From: Brachyspira murdochii DSM 12563
GTDB lineage: Bacteria > Spirochaetota > Brachyspiria > Brachyspirales > Brachyspiraceae
Assembly: GCF_000092845.1 (NCBI RefSeq)
Contig: NC_014150.1
Span: forward strand, 2,231,510 to 2,295,509
Direction of reading: 5' to 3'
Length of the DNA: 64,000 nt
Shown here: positions 39,762-48,497 of the stretch, in pieces
How positions within the stretch are numbered: position 1 is the first letter of the stretch
How the letters are laid out: every line of letters starts with the position of its first letter
Program-made: the position numbers and the translations under genes
The notes under the pieces: model-generated
What the model saw: the letters and a program-made list of their open reading frames with translations, nothing else
Told to the model about the DNA's origin: nothing
Databases searched by the model: none

Positions 39762-40421
39762 TTAATAGGTTATAGAATTTCCATAATGTATTGAAGTCCA
39801 AGAAACACCTAAAAAATTATCCCATCTATTATCATTTGGATTAGATGCGGCATTAGGAAGGTATAAATCTGTAGGAGAAACTGAAGTAAAAGGAGAAGCT
39901 GTCAGAGCATTTGGAGAAGTTCCTAAATACTCAATATTTTTAAGAGAAGTGCAGTTTTCAAAACTATTATCATTAATCTTTATTATACTGCTAGGTATTT
40001 TAACATTAACTAAAGATGTACAGTCTTTAAAAAAGCCTGCGGTTATTTGCTGAATTGGAGGAAGCAGTACTGTAGTTAATGCTGAAATTCCCTCCAATGT
40101 AAAAGTGTAAGAAGTTTCAAAAGATGAACCTGATAAATCTAATATTATATTATTTTCATTTTGAAGAGCTTTTTTTATATTATCAAAGATTAATGAGTTA
40201 TTATCAATATGTCCTGTAATTATTATATATTTTTCCCTGTTTCATTTTTATTATTTTCCAAAAACAGATTTTATTTCCTCTTCAGTAGAATCAGCTCCAA
40301 CGCTGTGTAAATTTACGCTTACTGCATCATTATTTAAATTACATATGCAGTATGGAGAAATCAATTTATAATTGCATGAAGATACTACTATAGAGATAAA
40401 TATTATTATTAGTTTCTTCAC
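39762..40421 (-). pseudogene. Decayed BspA-like leucine-rich-repeat lipoprotein gene
   Basis: A GTG at 40421, with AGGA upstream, opens a lipoprotein signal (KKLIIIFISIVVSSC) and 56 codons ending at TAA (40251-40253). The same frame then meets more stops (TAA TAA ... TGA) over about 30 bases, and resumes with YIIITGHIDN and LRR_5-type repeats (FKDCTSLVNVKIPSSIIKINDNSFENCTSLKNIEYLGTSP) to 39762. Two small compensating frameshifts in the A-rich stretch near 40225-40253 explain this. It is a relative of the intact gene at 40444, and only about half the length in repeats. Confidence 0.75.
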
Positions 40422-40443
40422 CTATTTTTCCTGTTATATTTTT

Positions 40444-41529
40444 TTATCTAGGCATGCTTTTACCATAATTTATTGTTTTCCCATTCCAATCATAGCTTAA
40501 GAAATTATTCCAGCTATTATCTTGCGTATCATTTGCCACATTAGGAAGATATAAACTCTCTAAAGGAGCAGCTCCTGCTCCTACTAGTTTGTATTCAGAA
40601 AACACTGTTGCATCAGATTTAACAACTGAAGGAGTAGTTCCCAAATATTCTATTTGTTTCAAAGAAGTACAGCCTGAAAAAGCATATTGACCTATTGACT
40701 GTATAGATATAGGAAAACTAATTTTTTCTAGTGATGAACAGTTATAAAAAGCCATAGCAAGAATTTTTGTTATTTTTTCATTTAAAGTTACTTTTTTTAA
40801 AGCTTTACATTCTGCAAATGCATAAGTAGCAACACCCTGCAAATATGTAGGAAAACTAATTTCTTCTAATGAAGAGCATGAACTGAATGCATTACCTTGT
40901 ATAGCTAATATTGATTGTGATAAAACAACATCTTTCAAACTTGAACAATTATAAAAAGAATTAGCATTTATTTGAATCATTTTTGTCTTACTTAAGTCTG
41001 CTTTTTCTAATTTTATACATAATTGGAATGCTGATTTTTCTATTGACGTTAAAGAAGAAGGGAAGTTTATTGTTTTCAAACTTGAACAGTCATAAAATGC
41101 ACTCTCTCCAATTGAGATTACAGTTTCAGGTAATTTAACGCCGGACAAATTTTTATTATTCTTAAAAGCATTAGCGGCTATGTTTGTTATTGTAGTTTGA
41201 CTTAAATCAAGATAAACCCCGTCTTTAGTATATTTATCTTTTTTTATAATATTGTTTATTTTTGATATGGCATCGTTTTCATCAATATTTTCTTCTGTAT
41301 CTTCTAAAAAGATAGAATAATATCCGTATTCATTAAAATATTCCATCATTTTATTTTCTATGTTTTCTTCAGTTTCATTAGCTTTAACAGAATAATTTCT
41401 TATAATATTTTCAGGAACATTTTCAGGGGATGATTGATATATTTGATTGTTTGAAGGCAATGTAGGGTTATTACTGCATGATAGTACAAATAGTGATATC
41501 ATTAATAAATATTTTATATATTTAAACAT
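40444..41529 (-). CDS. BspA-like leucine-rich-repeat lipoprotein
   Basis: The 361-residue precursor has a lipoprotein signal with lipobox LFVLSC (Cys near residue 18). It then carries about eight LRR_5 repeats (pattern AFxxCSSLKxIxFPxSLTSIxxxAF, from about residue 100 to 300) of the treponemal/BspA type. Such proteins are surface-exposed and often bind host matrix proteins or other cells. No ribosome site is strong, but an AGGAG lies upstream. It is co-oriented with a decayed relative and with the outer-membrane gene cluster upstream, but separated from the latter by an AT hairpin. Confidence 0.88.
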   Translation of the reverse strand: MFKYIKYLLMISLFVLSCSNNPTLPSNNQIYQSSPENVPENIIRNYSVKANETEENIENKMMEYFNEYGYYSIFLEDTEENIDENDAISKINNIIKKDKYTKDGVYLDLSQTTITNIAANAFKNNKNLSGVKLPETVISIGESAFYDCSSLKTINFPSSLTSIEKSAFQLCIKLEKADLSKTKMIQINANSFYNCSSLKDVVLSQSILAIQGNAFSSCSSLEEISFPTYLQGVATYAFAECKALKKVTLNEKITKILAMAFYNCSSLEKISFPISIQSIGQYAFSGCTSLKQIEYLGTTPSVVKSDATVFSEYKLVGAGAAPLESLYLPNVANDTQDNSWNNFLSYDWNGKTINYGKSMPR

Positions 41530-41612
41530 AAGTATTATACTCCTAATTAAATTATCGCCATCTATTCTACAATAGTAAAATAAAAAAACAATACATTATA
41601 AAAAAAATTTTA

Positions 41613-41642
41613 TTTAAATATTAATTTTTTTTAATATTTAAA
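41613..41642 (-). terminator. AT-only hairpin after the outer-membrane gene cluster
   Basis: Perfect 12-bp arms (TTTAAATATTAA at 41613-41624 and its complement at 41631-41642) flank a 6-T loop, followed by T-rich sequence on the minus strand. It lies 15 bp after the stop codon at 41657. Confidence 0.5.
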
Positions 41643-41656
41643 AATAGTATAATACT

Positions 41657-42304
41657 TTATAATTTAGGTACTTTAAATCTTAATCCTAATAATACTTCAT
41701 GATAACTGTCAGCTTTTGTATCTATTAAATATCTGTACCCCAAATCTATTGACATATATGGAAGTACATTAAAAGCAAATCCTCCGCTGAAGCCAAAAAC
41801 CAATGTACTTACGGCATTTCTAAATTTAGTTTCGGTGTTTTGTGATTCTGCACAAAGGCAGTCTTTTATTCTTCCTCCAATGGATAGGCCTAAATAAATT
41901 GTAAAAGGAGGGTATTTATTGAGAAGTGTTTGTTTATAGCTTTCATCTGTTAATTTTTCTTTTATGAGAAAGAAGTTAATGTCAAAATATACAGAACCTA
42001 AAAGTGTATGAAGGCTGATACTGTCAGACATACTTATTATTTTTCTTCCCAAATACTCAAATTCAAATCTTACAGGAGATGACTTATTAATAGTAGGTAT
42101 GCTGTATCCTAATGAAAAACCTCCTCCAAAATAATTAAGATATCCTTTTCCTCCATCATCTTTAGTATAAAAATAACTTCCGTCATGTGAAAATACAAAT
42201 TTAGGAGCTATATATAATCCTTCAGGTATAATTGCAAATAGCTTATTAGGATTACAATATATAAACATAAATAAAAATGCTGCTATTATATAATATCTTT
42301 TCAT
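41657..42304 (-). CDS. Outer-membrane beta-barrel protein, cluster gene 5
   Basis: The 215-residue precursor begins with an export signal (MKRYYIIAAFLFMFIYCNPNKLFA). The rest shows alternating aromatic/hydrophobic strands with Gly and ends SYHEVLLGLRFKVPKL, like a small barrel. FRFEFEYLGRK, YFDINFF, IYLGLSIGGRIKDCL and SIDLGYRYLID match the neighbour at 42315 in order, so the two are paralogues. An AGGAG precedes its ATG. Exact function unknown; an outer-membrane location is inferred. Confidence 0.75.
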   Translation of the reverse strand: MKRYYIIAAFLFMFIYCNPNKLFAIIPEGLYIAPKFVFSHDGSYFYTKDDGGKGYLNYFGGGFSLGYSIPTINKSSPVRFEFEYLGRKIISMSDSISLHTLLGSVYFDINFFLIKEKLTDESYKQTLLNKYPPFTIYLGLSIGGRIKDCLCAESQNTETKFRNAVSTLVFGFSGGFAFNVLPYMSIDLGYRYLIDTKADSYHEVLLGLRFKVPKL

Positions 42305-42314
42305 CTAAGTTCTC

Positions 42315-42980
42315 CTAAAAATTAAATCTTACAGAAACTGCAGCATCATGCCCAAATTTATTTTCTAAATTAAGAATCAGTCTGTATCCTAAATCTATAC
42401 TTACTACAGGTGTTATATGGAAAGCTAAACCTCCGCCAACTCCGTAAATAAATTGAAAATTATTATAATATGTGCTGTTTTTGAAAATACCGTTATATTC
42501 ATAACTAGTTTTTATAATGCATGTATTTAATGCTCCTCCCAATAAAAAACCAAGATAAACTGACATTACAGGTCTTTTACCTTTATGCATTATACTTCTT
42601 ACAGAATCCTTATTATCATAATTAATATACAAAAAATTGATATCATAGTATGCTGCTGCTAAAAATGTATGAACTTGCATGGATTGTACATTATTAAGAT
42701 AAGCATTATTAGGAGTAGGGTTTCTATATAAATATTCAAATTCTATTCTTAATGTACTATATTTATTAAGCACATCAAAATTATATCCGATTGATATACC
42801 GCCTCCTGCATACATATTTTGAGTATTTTTTTTATCTCCTTCTTTTTGTATTCCGGAATCTCCAATATTAAATATAAATTTAGGGGCTAAATAGAGTCCT
42901 ATATCCATAGCTGTAAGCATATTACCAAAACAAGCTGTAATTAAACAAGCAAGCAAAAGTTTTTTTATTATAAACTTCAT
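42315..42980 (-). CDS. Outer-membrane beta-barrel protein, cluster gene 4
   Basis: The 221-residue precursor has a signal peptide (MKFIIKKLLLACLITACFGNMLTA). It shares IGLYLAPKFIFN, LRIEFEYLYRN, AAYYDINFLYI, SVYLGFLLGGALNTC and VSIDLGYRLIL with the paralogue downstream. It ends in VSVRFNF, with the terminal Phe typical of barrels folded by the BAM machinery. AAGAGGA precedes the ATG. It lies 10 bp before the paralogue. Confidence 0.75.
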   Translation of the reverse strand: MKFIIKKLLLACLITACFGNMLTAMDIGLYLAPKFIFNIGDSGIQKEGDKKNTQNMYAGGGISIGYNFDVLNKYSTLRIEFEYLYRNPTPNNAYLNNVQSMQVHTFLAAAYYDINFLYINYDNKDSVRSIMHKGKRPVMSVYLGFLLGGALNTCIIKTSYEYNGIFKNSTYYNNFQFIYGVGGGLAFHITPVVSIDLGYRLILNLENKFGHDAAVSVRFNF

Positions 42981-43000
42981 AAAATAATATCCTCTTTAAT

Positions 43001-43732
43001 TTAAAACAATACTCCAATAGCAAATCTCGGCAAAGGCACAATTCTCAATAAATGATTGTAAGAATACCCAATGTCGAGTATTGATATATCAAAGAACGGA
43101 CGCAAACCGCTGTTTATACCGAAACTTCTTGATAAATCTATCCTAAAGCCAATTTCACCTGAAATATAAAAATCATATATATATGTGTTTCTGTTTGTAT
43201 AAGCAGAACTTTCTTTTATATATTCTTTATTATGAGTAATAAAGAGAGTTCCTCCAAGTTTTGGCATTAAGAAAAAACCTGAGGCTCTTTCTTCTTTATT
43301 AAAATAGAATCTGGCACCTATTGAAAGCCCTATACCATAAACATCGCCATTGTATGTGATTTTTGAATTATCATAATATGTTTTCATAGCATAAAATCCT
43401 GCATCAATATTCAAATCTATTTTATTATCTATTCTGTATGTATATGTAAGATCAAGTCCGAAATTTCCCTGAAGCTTTAAATTATTAGGGTTGTTACTTG
43501 GAAAGATTATATTTACCGCTGAAGGAGCTATTAACATATAAAAAATAGTAGAGCCGAAATTTACGCCTATAGAATGTCTGTGCGAAATTAAAGCATTTGT
43601 CTGAGTATCATATTTTATGTTTTTATCTACTGTATAATTTGATATGTTTGTATCACCTGATGTATTTTGAGCAAAAGATATGCTAGTAAGTATAAAAAGT
43701 AATAGAGCAGTTAATTGTTTTTTCATCATCAT
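43001..43732 (-). CDS. Outer-membrane beta-barrel protein, cluster gene 3
   Basis: The 243-residue precursor has a signal peptide (KKQLTALLLFILTSISFAQ) and barrel-like strands: GVNFGSTIFYML, FGLDLTYTYRIDNKIDLNIDAGFYA, VYGIGLSIGARFYFNKE, and GEIGFRIDLSRSFGINSGLRPFFDISILDIGYSY. It ends in FAIGVLF. The FDISILDIGYSY segment resembles IDISILEIGYYV of the gene at 43749, so these two are a second paralogous pair. The start is one of three consecutive ATG codons at 43726-43732. Function unknown. Confidence 0.75.
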   Translation of the reverse strand: MMMKKQLTALLLFILTSISFAQNTSGDTNISNYTVDKNIKYDTQTNALISHRHSIGVNFGSTIFYMLIAPSAVNIIFPSNNPNNLKLQGNFGLDLTYTYRIDNKIDLNIDAGFYAMKTYYDNSKITYNGDVYGIGLSIGARFYFNKEERASGFFLMPKLGGTLFITHNKEYIKESSAYTNRNTYIYDFYISGEIGFRIDLSRSFGINSGLRPFFDISILDIGYSYNHLLRIVPLPRFAIGVLF

Positions 43733-43748
43733 ATTATTATACCCCTAA

Positions 43749-44708
43749 CTAAAATCTCAAACTAAAACCTATTCTAGGAAAAAATGATATCTTTATAGCC
43801 GATACATAATTTACCCATCTTGGAAAAGATTCCCAAGTAGGTATTGTAGAGCTAATATCAACTAATCCGCTTCCGAAAAATCCAATTCCTTCTCTTATAT
43901 CACCGTATAGGCCGGGTATTCCAGACCTTACATAGTATCCTATTTCAAGTATTGATATATCTATATATGGTTTTACAGGCCATTCTCTAGTAGGGAATAA
44001 TTCTATAGTCCAGCCTAATTCATAAGAAAAATACATAGTTGTGTCTATAGTATGACGTTTTGTTTTTACTCCGGTAATACCATTTTCAGTTTCAACATCA
44101 TACATAAATGTCTCTAATCCAAATCTGAATGTATTTACAACCTGTCTGTTCTTTCCGCCAAAAAATTTTATTCCTATTGTAGCAGGGAAATATATTAAAG
44201 ATGCTTTTAAGTATGTATCAGAGCCTATTAGAGTATCAAGATTTCCGCTTATAAGATTTCCGATATCTCCATTCTGATCGTTGTTAGGAAGAAAAGAATT
44301 TGCTAATTCGCCTACTTTATCTCTAGGTATACCAAGCTGAAATGACATAGCCTGTACACCAAAGCCTATTTCTATACCTATACGCGGGTGAAGAAGTAAT
44401 GTATATGATATATTAGGAACATACCAAAAGTTTCCTTTAGCTTCTATAGCATTCAAATATTGATCTATTGAGCCTAAATCTATACCTGCTAATCCTGTAA
44501 AGGTCTGATAATTATTAAATACTGTATTTAAAAGAGAAGGAAACATACCGGCATATCCGGGACTTAAGTTTATACTTATAATCTGTCGGCCTTTAATCCA
44601 GCTATAAGTATTTGTATCTGATTGTGTAGATAAAGCTATTCCATTTGCATATAGATTAATAATAAATACATTAAATAATACTATAGCAGATATAAGGATT
44701 TTTTTCAT
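43749..44708 (-). CDS. Outer-membrane beta-barrel protein, cluster gene 2
   Basis: The 319-residue precursor has a signal peptide (MKKILISAIVLFNVFIINLYANG). It has aromatic, glycine-rich strands such as GKNRQVVNTFRFGLETFMYDVE, MYFSYELGWTIELFP and PYIDISILEIGYYVRSG, and ends in the barrel-like IGFSLRF. It resembles the gene at 43001 in layout, with a longer middle section. It lies 18 bp after the lipoprotein gene and is in the same operon. No specific family recognised. Confidence 0.75.
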   Translation of the reverse strand: MKKILISAIVLFNVFIINLYANGIALSTQSDTNTYSWIKGRQIISINLSPGYAGMFPSLLNTVFNNYQTFTGLAGIDLGSIDQYLNAIEAKGNFWYVPNISYTLLLHPRIGIEIGFGVQAMSFQLGIPRDKVGELANSFLPNNDQNGDIGNLISGNLDTLIGSDTYLKASLIYFPATIGIKFFGGKNRQVVNTFRFGLETFMYDVETENGITGVKTKRHTIDTTMYFSYELGWTIELFPTREWPVKPYIDISILEIGYYVRSGIPGLYGDIREGIGFFGSGLVDISSTIPTWESFPRWVNYVSAIKISFFPRIGFSLRF

Positions 44709-44726
44709 ACAGTATAACCTTGAAAA

Positions 44727-45248
44727 TTATTTTTTTGGACCTATAGTATTAGGATTTCCAAAATTACTTGAATTCAATCCGGCAAATAAATCCTTTAATT
44801 TCTGAGCTTCCTCTTCTGTAACTCCTGAAGTCTGTACTATCTGATCTACATTTACTTTACTTGGATCTCCGCCGCTATTAACAATTTCTTTCATAACACC
44901 CGTAACATTTTCTTCGCCTACTACATTCATAACTTCATCAATTGATTCTTTTGCTTTTTCATCCATTTCTACAGTGTATAAATTATCCCCGCCGGGAACT
45001 GTTACTATATATCCTTTATCACCGCCTTGATAAACTCCTCCAAGTCCTAATATAGTATCTGTAAATGTATATTCAGTATTGTTTATTGTTAATTTATTTC
45101 CGTTTACTGATACACCTTCCCAAGTATCATTTTTCATTTTATTTAAAAAGAATTCCGGACCGGGTTCCGTTATTGTTAAAGTTGTTTTCTTGCATGAGAA
45201 TGCTGAAAGTAAAATAAAAGTTATTATAATATATTTTGAAAAATTCAT
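44727..45248 (-). CDS. Lipoprotein at the head of the outer-membrane gene cluster
   Basis: The 173-residue precursor has the lipobox LLSAFSC (Cys near residue 19). A short beta-rich domain (WEGVSVNGNKLTINNTEYTFTDTILGLGG...GGDKGYIVTVPGGDNLYTVEMDE) follows, then a C-terminal helical part with VTEEEAQKLKDLFAGL, a helix-hairpin-like segment. An AGGAG lies before the ATG, and a promoter about 40 bp upstream starts the five-gene unit. No family recognised; it may help assemble or anchor the barrels. Confidence 0.78.
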   Translation of the reverse strand: MNFSKYIIITFILLSAFSCKKTTLTITEPGPEFFLNKMKNDTWEGVSVNGNKLTINNTEYTFTDTILGLGGVYQGGDKGYIVTVPGGDNLYTVEMDEKAKESIDEVMNVVGEENVTGVMKEIVNSGGDPSKVNVDQIVQTSGVTEEEAQKLKDLFAGLNSSNFGNPNTIGPKK

Positions 45249-45286
45249 TTACGTTCTCCTAAAAATAAAAAATATACTGTTATTTA

Positions 45287-45314
45287 ATTATATAATTTTT
45301 ATTCATAAAAACAA
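45287..45314 (-). promoter_or_regulatory. Promoter of the lipoprotein/outer-membrane operon
   Basis: TTGTTT (45309-45314) and TATAAT (45287-45292) on the minus strand are spaced by 16 bp. Confidence 0.6.
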
Positions 45315-45451
45315 CTAAAATAAAAATAACATTTATATAAACTCGGATATAGTAATAATAAAATTTAATTTACATGTTATAAAATCATATATTATTTTAT
45401 AATGTATTAAATATACAGCTTTATTTTTATAAAATTGTATTATTTTCTATC

Positions 45452-45480
45452 TTGACAGAAAATTTGAATTGAAGTAAAAT
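45452..45480 (+). promoter_or_regulatory. Promoter of the HIRAN-holA unit
   Basis: TTGACA (45452-45457) and TAAAAT (45475-45480) are spaced by 17 bp, about 40 bp before the start codon. Confidence 0.65.
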
Positions 45481-45521
45481 TTATAATGTGCATTAAGATT
45501 TTAAGGTAAATTTCTCGTTTT

Positions 45522-45941
45522 ATGAATAAAAGTACAAAACATACCACCTATATAATTAATCATGAAGAAAGCTTCAAAAGAATTATTATAAATAGAAATT
45601 ATAAAACTAAAAGATATTATATAGATTTTTTTGTGGCAGGATATAAATATAATGACGGGAAAGATTTAATATATTCGCTTTTAAAAAATGAGCCTATTAA
45701 TTTAGTTCATGAAATAGCAAATCCATATGACAGGTTTGCAATAGCTATTTATGATAAGGATTTTGTAAGACTTGGATATGTTCCCAGTGTTATATCACCT
45801 TTAATATCATATAAACTTGAAGATAAGAGAAATAGGGTATATGCAATAATAAAAAATGTAAAATTAGATGCAGCTGATGAATGTAAAATAGAGATTAGAG
45901 TTTTTATAGATATAGATAAAAAAAAGAAAAGAGCTGTTTGA
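45522..45941 (+). CDS. HIRAN-domain protein
   Basis: The 139-residue protein is essentially one HIRAN domain. FFVAGYKYNDGKDLIYSLLKNEPINLVHEIANPYDRFAIAIYD and VRLGYVPSVISPLISYKLEDK carry the typical NPYD and GYVP motifs. HIRAN domains recognise 3' DNA ends or damaged DNA in helicases such as HLTF, and also occur alone in bacteria. It lies 29 bp upstream of holA, behind its own promoter. The combination suggests, but does not show, a link to replication or repair. Confidence 0.85.
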   Translation: MNKSTKHTTYIINHEESFKRIIINRNYKTKRYYIDFFVAGYKYNDGKDLIYSLLKNEPINLVHEIANPYDRFAIAIYDKDFVRLGYVPSVISPLISYKLEDKRNRVYAIIKNVKLDAADECKIEIRVFIDIDKKKKRAV

Positions 45942-45970
45942 TTTGCATATTAATCAATATATGATATTAT

Positions 45971-46996
45971 ATGTCTGTTATGAATAAAGTTTCAGTAAAA
46001 ACCGAATTAGACTTTCAAAAAATAAAAGATAATTACATAAAAGAGCCTTTTAAATACTGTATTTATGTATTAACAGGTAAAGAAAGGCTTTTTAAAAAGG
46101 CATTTGCAGCTGCTTTGCATTCATCTATGTTTCCAGATGAGGGCGACAGCGAGATGAATTACAGTGTATTTTATGATAAAAATGATGCTGTAGGGTTTGC
46201 TCCTTTAGAGGTTGCTGATACTCCGCCTTTTGGCTCTAAACTTCGCCTTATTATAATCTATAAATACAATAATTTTCAGGAGGATTTTTTAGAATATTGT
46301 TTAAATCCTTCCAAAACTGCTGTAGTTGTATTGGAAACAGAAAGTTCATTAGAAGAAGACCCTATATATAAATATTTTTCTAAAAAACAGGGTTCGCATA
46401 ATATTAATTTTATAGACTTTCCTCTTCCAGATGAGAAGGATTTTAGAGGATTAATAAATGCTTATATAAATAAACAGGGTAAAAAGATATCTTCAGATGC
46501 TGTTGAATATTTAATTAACAATATAAACTTAGATTATGATTCTCTTTATTCAGAGCTTGCCAAAATATGCAGCTACAATGATAAAGAATATCTGAACGTA
46601 GAAGATATAATGGATTTTACATATGTATCTAAAAACAGGAATATATTTGATTTTTTGGATGCGGTTTTTGAGAGAAACAGAAGAAAAACTTTCAGCATAA
46701 TGCATAGATTGGATCAGGAGGCTTCAAGCTCTCTTACTCTTATGATGAATAATTTTTTAGCTATATACTACATGAAAATATTTCCTCCTCAGACTACATT
46801 AAATGAAATAAGCAAATTAACAAAGATTCCAGAGTTTATACTGAAAAAAAAGAAAACTTCATTAAAACTTTTTTCCTTGGAAGAGGTTGATGAAATAATA
46901 TCTAAAATATCGTATTTAAATACATTGAGCGTTACAACACCAGCAAATATTTTTAAAGCATATTTTGAGTTATTTTTATTTACTATAACTAAATAA
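45971..46996 (+). CDS. holA: DNA polymerase III delta subunit
   Basis: Delta opens the sliding clamp in the clamp loader. The 341-residue protein fits HolA: an early YCIYVLTGKERLFKKAFAAAL segment, VADTPPFGSKLRLIIIYKYN, PLPDEKDFRGLINAYINKQGKKISSDAVEYLI, and the helical C-terminus RNIFDFLDAVFERNRRKTFSIMHRL...SLTLMMNNFLAIYYMK. No strong ribosome site is seen before the ATG. It follows the HIRAN gene closely and is probably co-transcribed with it. Confidence 0.85.
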   Translation: MSVMNKVSVKTELDFQKIKDNYIKEPFKYCIYVLTGKERLFKKAFAAALHSSMFPDEGDSEMNYSVFYDKNDAVGFAPLEVADTPPFGSKLRLIIIYKYNNFQEDFLEYCLNPSKTAVVVLETESSLEEDPIYKYFSKKQGSHNINFIDFPLPDEKDFRGLINAYINKQGKKISSDAVEYLINNINLDYDSLYSELAKICSYNDKEYLNVEDIMDFTYVSKNRNIFDFLDAVFERNRRKTFSIMHRLDQEASSSLTLMMNNFLAIYYMKIFPPQTTLNEISKLTKIPEFILKKKKTSLKLFSLEEVDEIISKISYLNTLSVTTPANIFKAYFELFLFTITK

Positions 46997-47020
46997 TTAA
47001 TAAATTTGTATATATATATG

Positions 47021-47089
47021 CCTAAACAAATACAGTTTGTCAAAAAGTAAATTTAAAAAAATCATTTTTGACAAATTATTATTGTTTGG
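47021..47089. repeat. Imperfect inverted repeat with a shared 25-nt motif
   Basis: The arms at 47021-47046 (beginning CCTAAACAAATACA) and 47065-47089 (ending ATTATTGTTTGG) are imperfect reverse complements around an 18-nt loop, just after holA. The first arm matches 26989-27013 nearly base for base, and reverse-oriented relatives occur at 28591-28613 and 63552-63575. Confidence 0.65.
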
Positions 47090-47102
47090 TCATAATGTAT
47101 TT

Positions 47103-48051
47103 ATGAAAAATAAATTAATGACAAAACAAATAAAATATTTCAATCCTTTGAATGATTATTTTATAAGATATCTATTTACTTATAAAGGAAGCAGTGAAAC
47201 TATACTTTTAGACTTTATAAATTCTATAATGATTAATGCCAATATGAAGACTTTTCGTTCTGTAGAAATATTAAACTCATTTTAACTTGAAAAAAAATAA
47301 AAATTTAAAAGAAACTATAGCACCGAAGGCGGACAGATGTCGCAGACGCCTTGACGTCAAATGTATTACTCAAAATGGTTCTGTTGTTATTATAGAAATT
47401 TAGCTTCAAGGCAATTCAAGATTTTCAGAACGAATACTTTATTATTGGGCAGCTAATTACAGTAAATTATTAAAGCATGGCGAAAGATACGATGAACTTA
47501 CTCCTGTAATAAGTATTAATTTACTCAATTTCAATTTAGATAAAACTAAAAATATACATTCATGTTATATGCTTTATGAAATGAATAATAAAAAACTTTT
47601 AACAGATTATCACAAATACATATAATAAGATTAAATAATTTATTGTATTATGAAGAGTATTCAACCGCACCTATAATAAAACGTTCCATAAATATTTATA
47701 ATTACGGTGCGGGTTGGTGCCGCGAAGCGTACAGGTTGTAACAGCTCGTAGGGAGGTGTCTATGTCTGAAATAGTAAAAGAAAAACCCATAATGGAAGAA
47801 GTACAGAAAAAATATAATAATTTTGTAAAAAGCAGATTAATGATGATGGAATATAAAAAAAAGAGGCATATTTATACGGCAATCGAATAATGCTTGATGA
47901 GGAAGGAAGATTGGGAAAATAAGAAGGTATAAAATAAGGTATAGAACAAGAAAAATATTCATTAGCCAAAAATATGAAAAAAGAAAATATAGATATTAAT
48001 GTTATAAGTAAAATAACAGGTTTGAGTATAGAAAAAATAGAAAAATTATAA
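47103..48051 (+). pseudogene. Decayed Rpn/PDDEXK_2-family nuclease (transposase-like)
   Basis: The 5' part encodes MKNKLMTKQIKYFNPLNDYFIRYLF, then SVEILNSF and a stop. Further frames give RLDVKCITQNGSVVIIEI, a TAG, then LQGNSRFSERILYYWAANYSKLL, and later MSEIVKEKPIMEEVQKKYNNF and the C-terminal GIEQEKYSLAKNMKKENIDINVISKITGLSIEKIEKL. This order is that of the Rpn family of recombination-promoting nucleases. At least three stops sit where Gln is expected (CAA/CAG to TAA/TAG), and frameshifts are also needed. A 27-bp palindrome (47326-47352) interrupts the nuclease core. Confidence 0.8.
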
Positions 48052-48442
48052 TAAAAATATATGACTAAAATAACAAAATGTAATAATATATTTGTTTGCA
48101 AGTTTTTATTTTAAAACAATAATATATAATTGTTTTTGATATTCATAGACTAATACTATAAACTCATAGTTAAATTTTCTATATTGTATAAAGAATAGTA
48201 GTATTGAGTAAGCATTCATATTAGTGCTTTGCGTACTTCATAATGTAAAAGCCTGATATAAATTTAAAAATAATATATTTTTAATCACTATAAATATTTA
48301 TCAAATAGCTTTTAAAGAAATCTAAAGAGTTTTATATATTAATTTATCATAATTTTATACTTTATATTTATATTTGTTATTAATTTAAGAAAATCATTAT
48401 TTTAATAAGTCAAAAAAATTATACTGTAATTATAAATTTGTT
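48052..48442. other. AT-rich spacer without recognised features
   Basis: About 390 bp between the Rpn remnant and the comFB-like gene promoter. A stretch near 48170-48270 (TTGTATAAAGAATAGTAG and on) vaguely recalls the interspersed repeats at 28338 and 63310, but not clearly enough to call. I see no reading frame with start and ribosome site. Confidence 0.4.
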
Positions 48443-48471
48443 TTGACAAATAACAGTTTGTTTTGTATAAT
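48443..48471 (+). promoter_or_regulatory. Perfect sigma-70 promoter of the ComFB-domain gene
   Basis: TTGACA (48443-48448) and TATAAT (48466-48471) match the consensus exactly, with the optimal 17-bp spacing, about 25 bp before the ATG. Confidence 0.85.
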
Positions 48472-48497
48472 ATTATTAGCTTTGGAGGGCAGTTTTT

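Noticed and set aside
47100-48051. TAA/TAG read as Gln (altered genetic code)
   Set aside because: Dozens of intact genes in the window end in TAA or TAG, and only decayed genes have them inside.
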